Assembly: GCF_021390325.1 (NCBI RefSeq)
Contig: NZ_JAJUWU010000004.1
Location: 186,001 to 250,000 of the forward strand
Length of the DNA stretch: 64,000 nt
Direction: 5' to 3'
Origin: Jiella avicenniae
GTDB taxonomy: Bacteria > Pseudomonadota > Alphaproteobacteria > Rhizobiales > Rhizobiaceae
This document shows positions 37,179-46,970 of this stretch, piece after piece. Position 1 is the stretch's first letter. Every line of letters starts with the position of its first letter. Under the pieces are notes generated by a model that saw only the letters and a list, made by a program, of their open reading frames with translations, ran no database searches and was not told the origin of the DNA. A program made the position numbers and the translations under genes.

Positions 37179-37450
37179 GAGCCCCGCCTAGAAGTGCGAA
37201 CCCCCAGGACTTGAATTGAAGCGTTCGCGCTGCTTACGCAGCGAGACGAGCTTCCGCATAGTTGTCGTTGGCAACTATTTTTTCGGCCCGATAACGGCGG
37301 AACCATGCCGAGCGAAAATTCGATCTTTACACCCTCGTCGATCCTATTTCGCCCCCGCCACATGCCAGAACCGCCGCTCTGGCATGTGGTGGAGGCGCCG
37401 GGTACCGCCCCCGGGTCCGAAAGGCTTATTCCATCGAACGTTTATCGCCA
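37179..37450 (-). ncRNA. ssrA: two-piece (permuted) transfer-messenger RNA
   Basis: Reading the minus strand, an acceptor piece ends with CGCCTCCACCA at 37387. After a short hairpin spacer (about 37357-37386) the coding piece begins GGGGGCGAAATAGGATCGAC at 37356. The 7-base ends GGGGGCG and CGCCTCC pair as the acceptor stem. The tag codons lie at 37272-37237 and read ANDNYAEARLAA, then TAA (37236-37234), after AAAAAATAGTTGCC, which matches the resume region of other tmRNAs. The gene is therefore circularly permuted and processed into two RNAs, as in alphaproteobacteria. It rescues stalled ribosomes and tags peptides for ClpXP. Exact outer ends are approximate; a TATATT element at 37477-37482 may be the promoter -10. 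Confidence 0.92.
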
Positions 37451-37714
37451 TAGCCGGACGAATGCCCGGCGAGCCGAATATAAGGATATTACCCTCGTGT
37501 GAAAAGAGGATGATCGGCCGCGGACGCCTCGCCGAGGCGAAAGGAACGGTGGCCGGGCAGAAGTTTTGGGGGAAACCGCTCCCGCCGGAGTCGACTCGCC
37601 GCCGAGTTTTCGCCACTTCCTGTGTGACGGGAAGGCCTGTGCCGACCAGGCCGCCTTTCGCCTGCTTCGTCCGGATTGGCTTTCCGGTTCACTTCGTCCC
37701 GCCATGGGGAAACG

Positions 37715-38509
37715 ATGCGCCAGTATCTCGACCTTCTCGATCGCGTCCTCACCGAAGGCGTGGAAAAGAGCGACCGCACCGGCACCGGGACGCGCTCGGT
37801 CTTCGGCCATCAGATGCGGTTCGACCTTGCCGCCGGTTTTCCGCTGCTGACGACCAAGAAGCTGCACATCCGCTCGATCGTCCACGAGCTCCTGTGGTTC
37901 CTGAAGGGCGACACCAACATCGCCTATCTGAAGGAAAACGGCGTCCGCATCTGGGACGAATGGGCCGACGAGAACGGCGAGCTCGGCCCGGTGTACGGGG
38001 CGCAGTGGCGCTCCTGGCCGGACTATCACGGCGGCCACGTCGACCAGATCGCCAACCTTCTCGACGCGATCGGCAAGACGCCCGATTCGCGCCGCCTGAT
38101 CGTCTCGGCCTGGAATCCGGCGCTGGTCGACGAGATGGCCCTGCCGCCGTGCCACTGCCTGTTTCAGTTCTACGTCGCGAAGGGCCGGTTGTCCTGCCAG
38201 CTCTACCAGCGTTCGGCCGACGTGTTTCTCGGCGTGCCGTTCAACATCGCCTCCTATGCGCTTCTGACGGCGATGGTCGCGCAGGTGAGCGGGCTCGAGC
38301 CGGGGGATTTCGTCCACACGCTGGGCGACGCCCATCTCTACGGCAACCATCTCGATCAGGCCCGGCTGCAGCTCACCCGCGAGCCGCTGCCGCTGCCGCG
38401 CCTGACACTCAACCCCGAGATCGACGATCTCTTCGCCTTCCGCTTCGAGGATATCGCGATCGAAGGATACGAGGCCCATCCCCACATCGCGGCGAAGGTC
38501 TCGGTGTGA
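37715..38509 (+). CDS. thyA: thymidylate synthase
   Basis: The 264-residue enzyme, the same length as the E. coli enzyme, has [15 protein letters not shown], the dUMP/folate Arg region [18 protein letters not shown], the catalytic Cys in [12 protein letters not shown], and [21 protein letters not shown]. It methylates dUMP to dTMP with methylene-THF, producing dihydrofolate, which the next gene product reduces. The ATG at 37715 is the family start; a start 13 codons upstream is not conserved. Confidence 0.98.
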   Translation: MRQYLDLLDRVLTEGVEKSDRTGTGTRSVFGHQMRFDLAAGFPLLTTKKLHIRSIVHELLWFLKGDTNIAYLKENGVRIWDEWADENGELGPVYGAQWRSWPDYHGGHVDQIANLLDAIGKTPDSRRLIVSAWNPALVDEMALPPCHCLFQFYVAKGRLSCQLYQRSADVFLGVPFNIASYALLTAMVAQVSGLEPGDFVHTLGDAHLYGNHLDQARLQLTREPLPLPRLTLNPEIDDLFAFRFEDIAIEGYEAHPHIAAKVSV

Positions 38510-39033
38510 GCGGCGCGGTCCCCCTCGTCGCCGTCGTGGCGATGGCCGAGAACCGCGTGATCGGGCGGGACGGTGCGATGCCCTGGTCGATCCCCAGCGA
38601 TCTCAAGCGCTACCGCCGGCTGACCATGGGCAAGCCGATGATCATGGGCCGCAAGACCCTGGAGTCGATTGGCCGCGTCCTCGACGGCCGCGACACCATC
38701 GTCCTCACGCGCGGGGACCGCGTGCCGTTCGAAGGGGCGCATCTGGCCGCGACCCCGGAAGCGGCGCTCGAAATCGCCGCCGCGTGCGCGGAATCACGCG
38801 GCGCGGACGAAATCGTGATCGCCGGCGGCGGGGAAATCTATCGCCTCTTCTTCGAGCGGCTCGAACGGCTCTACGTCACCGAGGTCATGGCCGCGCCCGA
38901 GGGTGACGCGGGCTTTCCGGCGATCGATCCGGCGATCTTCGAGCCCGTCCACAGCGAGGGTCCGGCAAAGGGCGAGCGCGACAGCGCGGCGACGCGCTTC
39001 ACCATCTATCGGCGCATTGCCGCCACGCGCTGA
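38506..39033 (+). CDS. folA: dihydrofolate reductase
   Basis: The 175-residue enzyme has [20 protein letters not shown], the substrate loop [22 protein letters not shown] with the catalytic Asp, GRKTLESIG and [14 protein letters not shown]. It regenerates THF from the dihydrofolate made by ThyA. The GTG start is inside the thyA stop (GTGA), coupling the two genes. Longer upstream frames only shadow thyA. Confidence 0.96.
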   Translation: MSGAVPLVAVVAMAENRVIGRDGAMPWSIPSDLKRYRRLTMGKPMIMGRKTLESIGRVLDGRDTIVLTRGDRVPFEGAHLAATPEAALEIAAACAESRGADEIVIAGGGEIYRLFFERLERLYVTEVMAAPEGDAGFPAIDPAIFEPVHSEGPAKGERDSAATRFTIYRRIAATR

Positions 39034-39213
39034 GGTGGGGCGAACGGGGGCGGACGCTCATCGAATCGTAACGTTGCGGCCATCGCCGGGCCCGAAAACG
39101 TCACCGACGCGTTGAAAGCCGATTTTTCAGTACTTATAAGGGCTGAGCGCGCGTTACGCGCGGGTTTCGAGGGGATCGAGACCCGATTTTCCCGGACCAT
39201 TGAAAGGACATCG

Positions 39214-40353
39214 ATGCCCTGGAGCAATCAGACCGGCAACGGGGGCTGGAAAGGCGGCGGAAACGGTGGTCCCTGGGGCCAGCGTCCGCAGGGACCACGG
39301 CCCTCGGGCGGCGGGGGAAATTCGCCGGATCTGGAGGACATCCTGCGCCGCGGTCAGGATCGCCTGCGTCGGGCGATGCCCGGTGGCGGCGGCAGCGGCG
39401 GCGGCAAGTCCGCCTTCGGCTGGGTGCTTCTGGTGCTCATCGTCGGCGGCGTGCTGTGGCTGTTCAAGAGCGTCTACACCGTCCAGCCGGACGAGGTCGG
39501 CGTCGAGATGCTGTTCGGCAAGCCGAAGGCCGAGCTTTCCGAACCGGGGCTGCACTTCCTGTTATGGCCGTTCGAAACCGTCGACACGGTGCCGGTCGTC
39601 GAAAGCCAGATCACGCTCGGCTCGAACCAGCGCGGCGACAGTTCCGGTCTCATGCTGTCGGGCGATCAGAACATCGTCGACGTCCAGTTCGCGGTTCTCT
39701 ATCAGGTCGACGATCCGAAGAACTTCCTGTTCAACGTCGACGATCCGGTCTCGATGGTGCAGCAGGTTTCCGAGAGCGCGATCCGTGAAGTCGTCGGCCG
39801 CCGCCCGGTCCAGGACGTCTTCCGCGACGATCGCGCCGGCATCGCCGACGAGGTTCGCCAGATCACCCAGGACACCCTGAACTCCTATCAGGCCGGCATC
39901 CGCATCAATGCCATCTCGATCGAGGACGCCGCGCCGCCGTCGCAGGTCGCCGATGCGTTCGACGAGGTGCAGCGCGCCGAGCAGGACGAGGACCGCTTCG
40001 TCGAGGAGGCCAATCTCTATCGCAACAAGCAGCTCGGCCAGGCCCGGGGCGAGGCGGCGCAGATCCGCGAGGACGCGGCGGCCTACAAGAGCCGGGTGAC
40101 CCAGGAGGCGACGGGCGAGGCACAGCGCTTCTCCTCGGTTCTCGAAGAATACCGCAAGGCCCCCGACGTGACCCGCAAGCGTCTCTTCCTGGAGACGATG
40201 GAAGGCGTGTTGAAGGATTCCTCCAAGGTCATCCTCGATCAGAACGCGCCCGGCGGCGGGCAGGGGGTCGTTCCCTATCTGCCGCTCAACGAGATCACCC
40301 GCAACAGTTCCGCCCGCCAGGGCGGGACCACCGAGAGGGGCACGAACAACTGA
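39214..40353 (+). CDS. hflK: FtsH protease modulator HflK
   Basis: The 379-residue protein starts MPWSNQTGNGGWKGGGNGG, a Gly-rich cytosolic head, has one membrane helix (about 65-85), and the SPFH/prohibitin domain SVYTVQPDEVGVEMLFGKPK, LSEPGLHFLLWPFE and later INAISIEDAAPPSQVADAFD. HflK and HflC form a large periplasmic cage around the FtsH protease and control its activity. The ATG at 39214 is preceded by GAAAGGA; an upstream in-frame start adds 34 residues not seen in HflK. hflC overlaps by one base. Confidence 0.96.
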   Translation: MPWSNQTGNGGWKGGGNGGPWGQRPQGPRPSGGGGNSPDLEDILRRGQDRLRRAMPGGGGSGGGKSAFGWVLLVLIVGGVLWLFKSVYTVQPDEVGVEMLFGKPKAELSEPGLHFLLWPFETVDTVPVVESQITLGSNQRGDSSGLMLSGDQNIVDVQFAVLYQVDDPKNFLFNVDDPVSMVQQVSESAIREVVGRRPVQDVFRDDRAGIADEVRQITQDTLNSYQAGIRINAISIEDAAPPSQVADAFDEVQRAEQDEDRFVEEANLYRNKQLGQARGEAAQIREDAAAYKSRVTQEATGEAQRFSSVLEEYRKAPDVTRKRLFLETMEGVLKDSSKVILDQNAPGGGQGVVPYLPLNEITRNSSARQGGTTERGTNN

Positions 40354-41594
40354 TGGCCAATCGTTTCTACGCCATTCTGATCGTCCTTGCCGTCGGAGCG
40401 CTCTTGTTGTGGAACTCGGTCTTCGTCGTCAACGAACGGGAGCAGGCGATCGTCCTGCGCTTCGGCGAGATCCGCCGGGTCGTCGACGAGCCGGGGCTTT
40501 ACTTCAAGATGCCCCTGTCCTTCATCGGCGCCGACAACGTGCAGATGCTGCCCGACCGGTTGCTGCGCTTCGATCTCGACGACATCCGCGTCCAGGTCTC
40601 GGGCGGCAAGTTCTACGAGGTCGACGCGTTCCTCGTCTACAACATCGCCGACGCCGCGAAATTCCGGCAGACCGTCTCGGGTTCGGTGCCGCAGGCCGAG
40701 CAGCGGCTGCGCACCCGTCTCGACGCGGCCCTGCGCCGGGTCTACGGCCTGCGTGGCTTCGAGGCGGCGCTGTCTGACGAGCGCGGCGAGATGATGCGTC
40801 AGGTGCGCGACGAAATCCGCCCGGACGCGGCGAGCCTCGGCGTCAACATCGACGACGTCCGCATCCGCCGCACCGACCTCACCCAGGAAGTCTCGCAGCA
40901 GACCTACGAGCGGATGAAGGCCGAGCGCCTCGCCGAGGCGGAGCGGCTGCGGGCGCGCGGTCAGGTCGCGGCCCGCGAGATCCGCGCCGCCGCCGATCGC
41001 GAAGTCACCGAAACGGTCGCCACCGCCCGCAAGGACTCCGAGATCGTCAAGGGTCAGGGCGACGCCGAGCGCAGCGGCATCTTCGCCGATGCCTATCAGG
41101 GTGATCCGGAATTCTTCGACTTCTATCGGTCGATGCAGGCCTATCGCACGGCGCTGGAGAATTCCGGGACGACGATGGTGCTGGCGCCGGACTCCGAGTT
41201 CTTCCGCTATTTCAACGGTGGAAGCGCGGGCGCCGAGGGTTCTTCCTCCTCGTCGGCGCCGACGGGCGAGCGCGCGCCGGAGAACGCTTCGCCGGAAAAT
41301 TCCGTCCCGCCGGCCGACCAGTCGAGCGCGGTCGAACCCGCTGCCGGATCCTCGCCTGCCGGCGTGGTGTCGCCCGACACGGCTGCCGCGACGAGCGGCA
41401 ATGGCGGCGAAGAGGGCGCGACGGCGCAAGCGGCCGCCGGCACGGACGCTGGCGCACCGACGCCGGCCGAGCCGGCGGGGACCACGGCGGCCTCACCTGC
41501 AGAGCCCGCTTCGCCGGAGCCAGAGGATCAGCAACCGGCTGCCGCGGCGCAGGCCGATGCGCCCCAAGGCGCGGCCCCGGCGACCGTCCAGTAG
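40353..41594 (+). CDS. hflC: FtsH protease modulator HflC with long C-terminal tail
   Basis: The 413-residue protein has the N-terminal membrane anchor (about 6-24), the SPFH domain (VNEREQAIVLRFGEIRRVVD, PGLYFKMPLSFIGADNVQML), and DSEIVKGQGDAERSGIFADAY, then ends its folded part near residue 290 (MVLAPDSEFFRYFNG). The last 120 residues are an Ala/Pro/Ser/Glu/Gly-rich tail not found in enteric HflC (about 334 residues). The role of the tail is unknown; it would lie in the periplasm if topology is conserved. It overlaps hflK and is followed by DUF2065. Confidence 0.93.
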   Translation: MANRFYAILIVLAVGALLLWNSVFVVNEREQAIVLRFGEIRRVVDEPGLYFKMPLSFIGADNVQMLPDRLLRFDLDDIRVQVSGGKFYEVDAFLVYNIADAAKFRQTVSGSVPQAEQRLRTRLDAALRRVYGLRGFEAALSDERGEMMRQVRDEIRPDAASLGVNIDDVRIRRTDLTQEVSQQTYERMKAERLAEAERLRARGQVAAREIRAAADREVTETVATARKDSEIVKGQGDAERSGIFADAYQGDPEFFDFYRSMQAYRTALENSGTTMVLAPDSEFFRYFNGGSAGAEGSSSSSAPTGERAPENASPENSVPPADQSSAVEPAAGSSPAGVVSPDTAAATSGNGGEEGATAQAAAGTDAGAPTPAEPAGTTAASPAEPASPEPEDQQPAAAAQADAPQGAAPATVQ

Positions 41595-41609
41595 CGGGCG
41601 GTCCCGGCG

Positions 41610-41795
41610 ATGATCGACTTTTTCGATGCCCTCGGTCTCCTCCTGGTGATCGAGGGCATCGTCTATTGCCTGTTTCCCGCTTTCGCCAAACGCATGGCGA
41701 AGGCGGCGCTCGACGTTTCGGCCGAGAGGCTGCGCTATGGCGGGCTGGTCGTCGCCTGCCTCGGCGTGGCGCTCGTCTGGATCACCCGGCATTGA
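41610..41795 (+). CDS. DUF2065 two-helix membrane protein
   Basis: The 61-residue protein has two helices, DALGLLLVIEGIVYCLFPAF and LRYGGLVVACLGVALVWITR, joined by a basic loop, the DUF2065 pattern. It is regularly found after hflC in proteobacteria, as here (15 bases downstream), and may help the FtsH-HflKC system. The function is unknown. Confidence 0.85.
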   Translation: MIDFFDALGLLLVIEGIVYCLFPAFAKRMAKAALDVSAERLRYGGLVVACLGVALVWITRH

Positions 41796-41989
41796 CGAGG
41801 GGCTGCCGGTCTTCCGCCGGTGCTGCGCTTCGCGGCCCGGCGACGGCGGGTGCGGCCTCCCGCCTCGATCACCATTTCTCCAACTGTCGCCCGTCCCCTT
41901 GATTAAGTCGAAATTCTCCGCTCCGCTCGCATTCGTGCAGCGCGACCCGTTCGGTTCCCCGACGTGACGCCAGACTTTGAGGCCCCGCG

Positions 41990-43714
41990 ATGACTTCGAT
42001 GCGCGTTCAAGCTCTTCTTCCCGTCCTGTTGGCGGCGCTCCTGGCGAGTGTGGCGCCACCGCACATGGCGGGCGCCCAGACGCCGGGCGGGGCGGAACCG
42101 GCACACCCGGCGCCCGGGGCCGAAGCGCCACAGGCGGCGCCCGGGGCCGAGGCGCCCCCCGAACCGCCGGCTACCAATGAAGAGCGCGTCCCGGCGCTGC
42201 CCGTGCCGCCGACCGACGGCGGCGCCACCGAACAGGCTCCCGCCAACGGCAACGCGCTTCCCGGCGCGCCGGGCGCGGCTTCGCAGGCGCAGGGCGAGGC
42301 TCCGCGGCCGACGCGATACGGGCCGGTCTCGGTGGCCGATCTGGCCGACAGGCTGCTCGATGCCGTCGTCAACGTCTCCACCTCGCAGGGCGTCGACCGG
42401 CCGGGGCGCGGCGTGCCGCCGCTGCAGGCACCGGAGGGTTCGCCCCTGCAGGACTTCTTCGACGATCTGCTGCGCGACCGGGAGGGGCCGGGCGAACGGA
42501 GCGTCCAGTCGCTCGGCTCGGGCTTCGTGATCGATCCGAGCGGCATCATCATCACCAACAACCACGTCATCGGCGACGCCGACACGATCACGGTGAATTT
42601 TCCCAATGGCGACCAGCTCGACGCCGAGCTGCTCGGCAAGGACGCCAAGACCGACATCGCCGTCCTCAAGGTCGACGCCGGCAAGCCGCTGCCCTTCGTC
42701 AAGCTGGGCGATTCGGAAGATCTGCGGATCGGCGACTGGGTGATGGCCATCGGCAACCCCTTCGGCCTCGGCGGCTCGGTCTCGATCGGCATCGTCTCGG
42801 CCCGGGGCCGCAACATCAATGCCGGCCCCTACGACAACTTCATCCAGACCGACGCGGCGATCAATCGCGGCAATTCGGGCGGGCCGCTCTTCGACATGTT
42901 CGGCAACGTCGTCGGCATCAACACGGCGATCATCTCGCCGACGGGCGGCTCGATCGGCATCGGCTTCTCGATTCCGTCCAACCTCGCCGTCAACGTCATC
43001 GACCAGCTGCGCGAATATGGCGAGACCCGCCGGGGCTGGCTCGGCATCCGCCTGCAGGCGCTGAACGAGGACATCGCCAAGGGGCTCGGCGTCGAGCGGA
43101 CGGAGGGCGCCGTCGTCATGGGCATCGTGCCGGGCGGCCCCTCGGACAACGGCAGCCTGAAGGTCGGGGACGTCATCGTCTCCTTCGACGGGCGCAAGGT
43201 CGAGGGCTCGAACGACCTGCCGCGCATGGTGGCCGAGACGAAGGTCGGCAAGAAGGTTCAGATCGGTATCCTGCGCAAGGAATCGGTGTCGGCGGCAGCC
43301 ACGCCCGAGACCGTCGAGGTCACGCTCGGACGGCTCGAGGACGGCGAGAAGATGATCGCCGAGAACGAGACGGAACCGACCCCCGAGGCGGGCGAGCCGA
43401 CCGAGGAGACCGGAGCCGTCGAGACCCTAGGCCTGACGCTCGGCGACGTCGACGAGAAAACGCGCAAGAGCTTCGACCTCGCCGAGGATGCGTCGGGTGC
43501 CGTGGTGACGGCAGTCGCTCCGAACTCGGCGGCAGCCGAAAAGGGCGTCGAGGCCGGCATGCTCATCACCGAGGTCGCGCAGGAGCCGGTGTCGAGTGCC
43601 GCCGAGGTGAAGGAGAAGATCGACAGGCTGAAGGACGAGGGCCGGCGCAACGCGCTGCTGCTCTTGACCGGGGCGAACGGCGACGTTCGCTTCGTCGTCG
43701 TGCCGATCGACTGA
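41990..43714 (+). CDS. degP: Do-family (DegP/HtrA) periplasmic serine protease
   Basis: The 574-residue protein has a signal peptide (1-29), a low-complexity Ala/Pro/Glu linker (about 30-105), then a trypsin-like domain with His192 (ITNNHVIGDA), Asp222 (DAKTDIAVLKV) and Ser296 (NRGNSGGPLFDMFG). Two PDZ domains follow (GWLGIRLQALNEDIAKGL, and GLTLGDVDEKTRKSF near the end). It degrades misfolded periplasmic proteins and may act as chaperone. The linker is longer than in E. coli. Placement after hflKC suggests a shared envelope-quality-control neighbourhood. Confidence 0.95.
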   Translation: MTSMRVQALLPVLLAALLASVAPPHMAGAQTPGGAEPAHPAPGAEAPQAAPGAEAPPEPPATNEERVPALPVPPTDGGATEQAPANGNALPGAPGAASQAQGEAPRPTRYGPVSVADLADRLLDAVVNVSTSQGVDRPGRGVPPLQAPEGSPLQDFFDDLLRDREGPGERSVQSLGSGFVIDPSGIIITNNHVIGDADTITVNFPNGDQLDAELLGKDAKTDIAVLKVDAGKPLPFVKLGDSEDLRIGDWVMAIGNPFGLGGSVSIGIVSARGRNINAGPYDNFIQTDAAINRGNSGGPLFDMFGNVVGINTAIISPTGGSIGIGFSIPSNLAVNVIDQLREYGETRRGWLGIRLQALNEDIAKGLGVERTEGAVVMGIVPGGPSDNGSLKVGDVIVSFDGRKVEGSNDLPRMVAETKVGKKVQIGILRKESVSAAATPETVEVTLGRLEDGEKMIAENETEPTPEAGEPTEETGAVETLGLTLGDVDEKTRKSFDLAEDASGAVVTAVAPNSAAAEKGVEAGMLITEVAQEPVSSAAEVKEKIDRLKDEGRRNALLLLTGANGDVRFVVVPID

Positions 43715-43754
43715 CCGCGCGGTACGGCACGGGCGGGAGCGCCGCCGGGCGGCC

Positions 43755-45176
43755 TCACACGGCGAGGTCGTTGTCGGCCTCTTCCTCGCGACTCTCGTCG
43801 GGAATCGCCGTCGCGAGGCCGAACGTCAGGACGCCGAGGCGCCCGACGATCATCAGCACGATCAAGATCAGCTTGCCGATCGCCGTCAGATCGGTCGTCA
43901 GGCCCATCGACAGGCCGACCGTGCCGATCGCCGAGACCGCTTCGAAGATGATTTCGTCGAAGGCCACCGTCGGTTCCGTCAGGCCGAGGAGGAAGACCGC
44001 CACCGCCAGCGCGCCGCAATAGCAGGCGAGGGAGGTGGTTGCCGCCTGGAGCTGCGCCGGGGGGACATCGCGCTTGAAGAACCGCACCGAGCTTCGCCCT
44101 TTCAGCGTCGATCGGACCAGCGCGATCAGCGCGGCGAAGGAGGTGGTCTTCAGGCCGCCGCCGGTGCCGGCCGGCGAGGCGCCGACGAACATCAGGAAGA
44201 GAAGCACGACCAGCGTCGCGTTGGAGACGCCGCCGATGTCGATCGTGTTGAAGCCGACGGTCGTCGAAGCGGTCATCGCCTGGAAGAACGCGGCCTGCAG
44301 CCGCTCCCAGGGCGGCATGCCGGCGATCGACGGCTCGACGACGAAGATCAGCAGGGTTCCGAGGACGAGGAGGGACGCCGTCATCCGGGCGATCACCTTG
44401 CAGGTGAAGCCGAGGTGGGTCGTCTGGCCGGCGATGCGCCTGACGATGTCGGTGACGACGATGAACCCCATCGCTCCGAGGATGCTGAGGACCGAAAGCG
44501 TCGCGTTGAGGGGAACGTCGGCGACATAAGGCGCGAAGCTGTCCGCTCTCAGGCTGAAACCGGCGGTGCAGAAGGCCGACACGGAATGGAAGATCGCGCT
44601 CCATAAGGGGTCCGGTTCTCCGCCGCCCTTCAGGATCGGATAGAGAACCGCGGCGCCGACCGCCTCGCAGGCGAAGGTGAAGAGGATCACGGAGCGAACG
44701 AACAGCGCCGGCGTGATCGAATCCGGCAGCGAATACGCCGTTCTGGCGGTGTTTTCCTGGGTCTTGCTCAGATGATTGCGCAACGACAGGAACAGGAAGG
44801 ACGAGCCCGTCATGTAGCCGATGCCGCCGAACTGGATCAGCAGGCAGACGACGATCTCGCCGACGAAGCTGTAGCTCGTGCCGGTGTCGATGGTGGTCAG
44901 GCCCGTCGTCGAGACCGCCGAAACGGCGGTGAAGAGCGTGTCGAGCGGCGACAAGGGCTTTACCTGGGAAAAGCCGAAGGACAAGGCGATCCAGCCGGCG
45001 ACGACGTAGGACAGATAGCCGACGAGCAGGAGTTTTGCCGGGCCGGCCCGCTCGCGGGAGACCTCGGCCGGCGATTCCTCTGCCCCGACGGCGATCTTGA
45101 GCGACTGAAGCGACTTGTGGAGGTCCATCGGCATGCGTTTCCAGATGAGGGCGATGCGCCTCGACGCCGCCCTCAC
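43755..45176 (-). CDS. TrkH/KtrB-family potassium uptake membrane protein
   Basis: The 473-residue protein has about ten helices and four pore-loop repeats: SAVSTTGLTT, SAFCTAGFSL, MTASTTVGFNTI and SAIGTVGLSM, the K+ selectivity signatures of the Trk/Ktr/HKT superfamily. It takes up K+ with a cytosolic regulator TrkA/KtrA, not found in this window. GTG 45176 gives a basic N-terminus; ATG 45134 or 45128 are alternatives. It is downstream of and co-directional with puf, but a strong hairpin separates them. Confidence 0.9.
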   Translation of the reverse strand: MRAASRRIALIWKRMPMDLHKSLQSLKIAVGAEESPAEVSRERAGPAKLLLVGYLSYVVAGWIALSFGFSQVKPLSPLDTLFTAVSAVSTTGLTTIDTGTSYSFVGEIVVCLLIQFGGIGYMTGSSFLFLSLRNHLSKTQENTARTAYSLPDSITPALFVRSVILFTFACEAVGAAVLYPILKGGGEPDPLWSAIFHSVSAFCTAGFSLRADSFAPYVADVPLNATLSVLSILGAMGFIVVTDIVRRIAGQTTHLGFTCKVIARMTASLLVLGTLLIFVVEPSIAGMPPWERLQAAFFQAMTASTTVGFNTIDIGGVSNATLVVLLFLMFVGASPAGTGGGLKTTSFAALIALVRSTLKGRSSVRFFKRDVPPAQLQAATTSLACYCGALAVAVFLLGLTEPTVAFDEIIFEAVSAIGTVGLSMGLTTDLTAIGKLILIVLMIVGRLGVLTFGLATAIPDESREEEADNDLAV

Positions 45177-45299
45177 TCGGATGGCCGGTAGACGCGAACT
45201 CGCGGGGGCGATCGGCTCCCGGACGGCCGGAAGCCGACTCCAATCATAGGAAGCCGGGCGATTTCGGCCATCGGGCGATCCGGCGATGTGCCGAACGAG

Positions 45300-45333
45300 C
45301 GACGGCCGGGCTGCCCGAGCAACCCGGCCGTCG
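45300..45333 (-). terminator. puf operon terminator hairpin
   Basis: A perfect 11-bp GC-rich stem CGACGGCCGGG/CCCGGCCGTCG with a 12-base loop lies 30 bases downstream of the pufC stop. The T-run is weak (CTCGTTCGG), but the stem is the strongest structure between pufC and the TrkH gene. Confidence 0.7.
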
Positions 45334-45362
45334 GAGATGGGCCTCGAGGTCCGCTCTTGCGG

Positions 45363-46970
45363 TCAATCGAAGCGGGTCGTCGTCCCTTGCGCCGGGCCGC
45401 GGTTCGCCGGCGCGCTTCCCGCGCCTCCGCCGGAGCCCGCGGCGTCCGCACCGCCGGTCTCTCCGCTGCTCTGCGGCTCGTCCTTGCCGGGGGTTTCCTC
45501 GTCCGGCGGCGGGTTGCTGGCCGGCTGGCCGGTCGAGGGCGCGTTCGCTGTGCCCTTCGTGGCCGGGGAACCCTCGCTCGGCTGCATCGACGTGCCGGGG
45601 TCGAGCTGCGACGGCGCCGCCCCCTGGGGAGACTGGTCGCCCGTCGGTTCCGAGGAGGGCGGGGCGGCGTTCTGGTCCTGCGGGACGGGCCGGACCGTGC
45701 CGCCGAGATCGTCGTTCCCGGTGGTTGCCGGCTGCTCCTGCGATTCGTACGCGGCGCCGTTGCCGCTTCCGCCGCTGCCAGGCGCCACCGATTGACCGAT
45801 CGCTTCCTGCGAGACCGGGGCAGGGGAGGGCGCCGGCTGCGCGGCGTCCTGGTCGGGGCCGGTGACCGCCGTCGGCTTCGCTTCGCCGATCAGGATCGCC
45901 TCTTTAGGGGCGGGATCGGGCGCCTTGCCGTCCTCGGTCAGGCCGACGAGATAGTGGTCGAGCAGCTTGTAGCCGCCGAGCGGCTTGTTGTTGCCGAGAT
46001 GGCAGGTGCCGCAATGGGCCTTGGCCGGATCGCCGAGCGGTCCCTTGCGCTCCTCGGGGAAGACGCTTGCGAGCGGCTCGATGTAGTTCGAGTTGATGTC
46101 CCGCGCCATGCGGATGCCCCAATAGGCGATCCAGCGATAGGGCGTCGACTGCGACCAGTCGCGGAAGGCCCGCGAGTTGTGGCAGTAGGTGCAGTTGACG
46201 CCCATCGAATTCGCCATCTGCATCATGAAGAGGTAGAGGTTTTCGGCGTCCTGTTCCCTGGCGACCTCGGCGTTGCCCGTGCGACTGACCAGCGGATCGG
46301 TCGACTGGATCTGCGCGCTGGCGTGCTCCTCCATCAGATATTTGTCGTAAGGCACGTTTGGGAAGAACTGCCGGATGGTCTTGGCCTCGAGATGCCATGG
46401 CCGCGGCTTGCCCATGAAGCTATCGCCGGCCGGCTCGTTCTGCTCGTACCAGCTCCAGGGCGGCACGTTCTGGCCGCGGTGGCAGGTATAGCAGGTGACG
46501 CCCGAGGGAGCGACGTGCTCCGGCCAGTTGGTGTTGATGTGGCGCACCATCTGCAGCATCTGACGCGCGACCTTCTTGGTGTAGAGGGCGTCGCTGGCGA
46601 AGCCTTCGTCGGAGGTCAGGTCGTGGCAGTATTCGCAGCCCTGCTCCGGCGAGACCCATTCGGTGATGGCGAGCATCAGCCGGGTGAACTCGGCGTCGGT
46701 CAGTTCGCCGAGCACCTGGACGTTCTGGTAGACCTCGCTGGCCTGCGGGCTGCCTTCGTTGTCGGCCGGCTCGAGGGCGATCGGCTTGGCGCTGTAGGGC
46801 AATTGCCGGCTGGCGGCCTTGAACTGCACCATCTCGATCGCCGCCGGGCCCGTCTCGATCGATTCGATCGGCGGCAGCACCCAGGGCGGCACCGTCAGCC
46901 CGACGAGGACCAGGGCGAAGGCGACGACCCCGACGATCACGGGGCTGTAGCGGACGTGCTTCGTGCTCAT
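45363..46970 (-). CDS. pufC: photosynthetic reaction centre cytochrome c subunit PufC with long C-terminal extension
   Basis: The 535-residue protein begins with an uncleaved transmembrane anchor (about 10-27); there is no lipobox Cys. It carries four c-type heme motifs: C112EYCH, C160YTCH, C260TYCH and C320GTCH, with axial Met candidates in [12 protein letters not shown] and [11 protein letters not shown]. It re-reduces the special pair from cyt c2 or HiPIP. After heme 4, residues 350-535 are a Pro/Gly/Ser/Gln/Ala-rich extension with no domain; PufC of Blastochloris ends within about 30 residues of heme 4. The ATG overlaps the pufM stop by four bases. Confidence 0.96.
   Translation of the reverse strand: MSTKHVRYSPVIVGVVAFALVLVGLTVPPWVLPPIESIETGPAAIEMVQFKAASRQLPYSAKPIALEPADNEGSPQASEVYQNVQVLGELTDAEFTRLMLAITEWVSPEQGCEYCHDLTSDEGFASDALYTKKVARQMLQMVRHINTNWPEHVAPSGVTCYTCHRGQNVPPWSWYEQNEPAGDSFMGKPRPWHLEAKTIRQFFPNVPYDKYLMEEHASAQIQSTDPLVSRTGNAEVAREQDAENLYLFMMQMANSMGVNCTYCHNSRAFRDWSQSTPYRWIAYWGIRMARDINSNYIEPLASVFPEERKGPLGDPAKAHCGTCHLGNNKPLGGYKLLDHYLVGLTEDGKAPDPAPKEAILIGEAKPTAVTGPDQDAAQPAPSPAPVSQEAIGQSVAPGSGGSGNGAAYESQEQPATTGNDDLGGTVRPVPQDQNAAPPSSEPTGDQSPQGAAPSQLDPGTSMQPSEGSPATKGTANAPSTGQPASNPPPDEETPGKDEPQSSGETGGADAAGSGGGAGSAPANRGPAQGTTTRFD

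Noticed and set aside
37084-37714. The 630-bp gap between sspB and thyA as an empty region or protein gene
   Set aside because: It contains the tmRNA gene; the apparent frames here lack support.
45300-45362. A pufX gene after pufM/pufC
   Set aside because: No small membrane frame is present; pufC ends the operon and a terminator hairpin follows.
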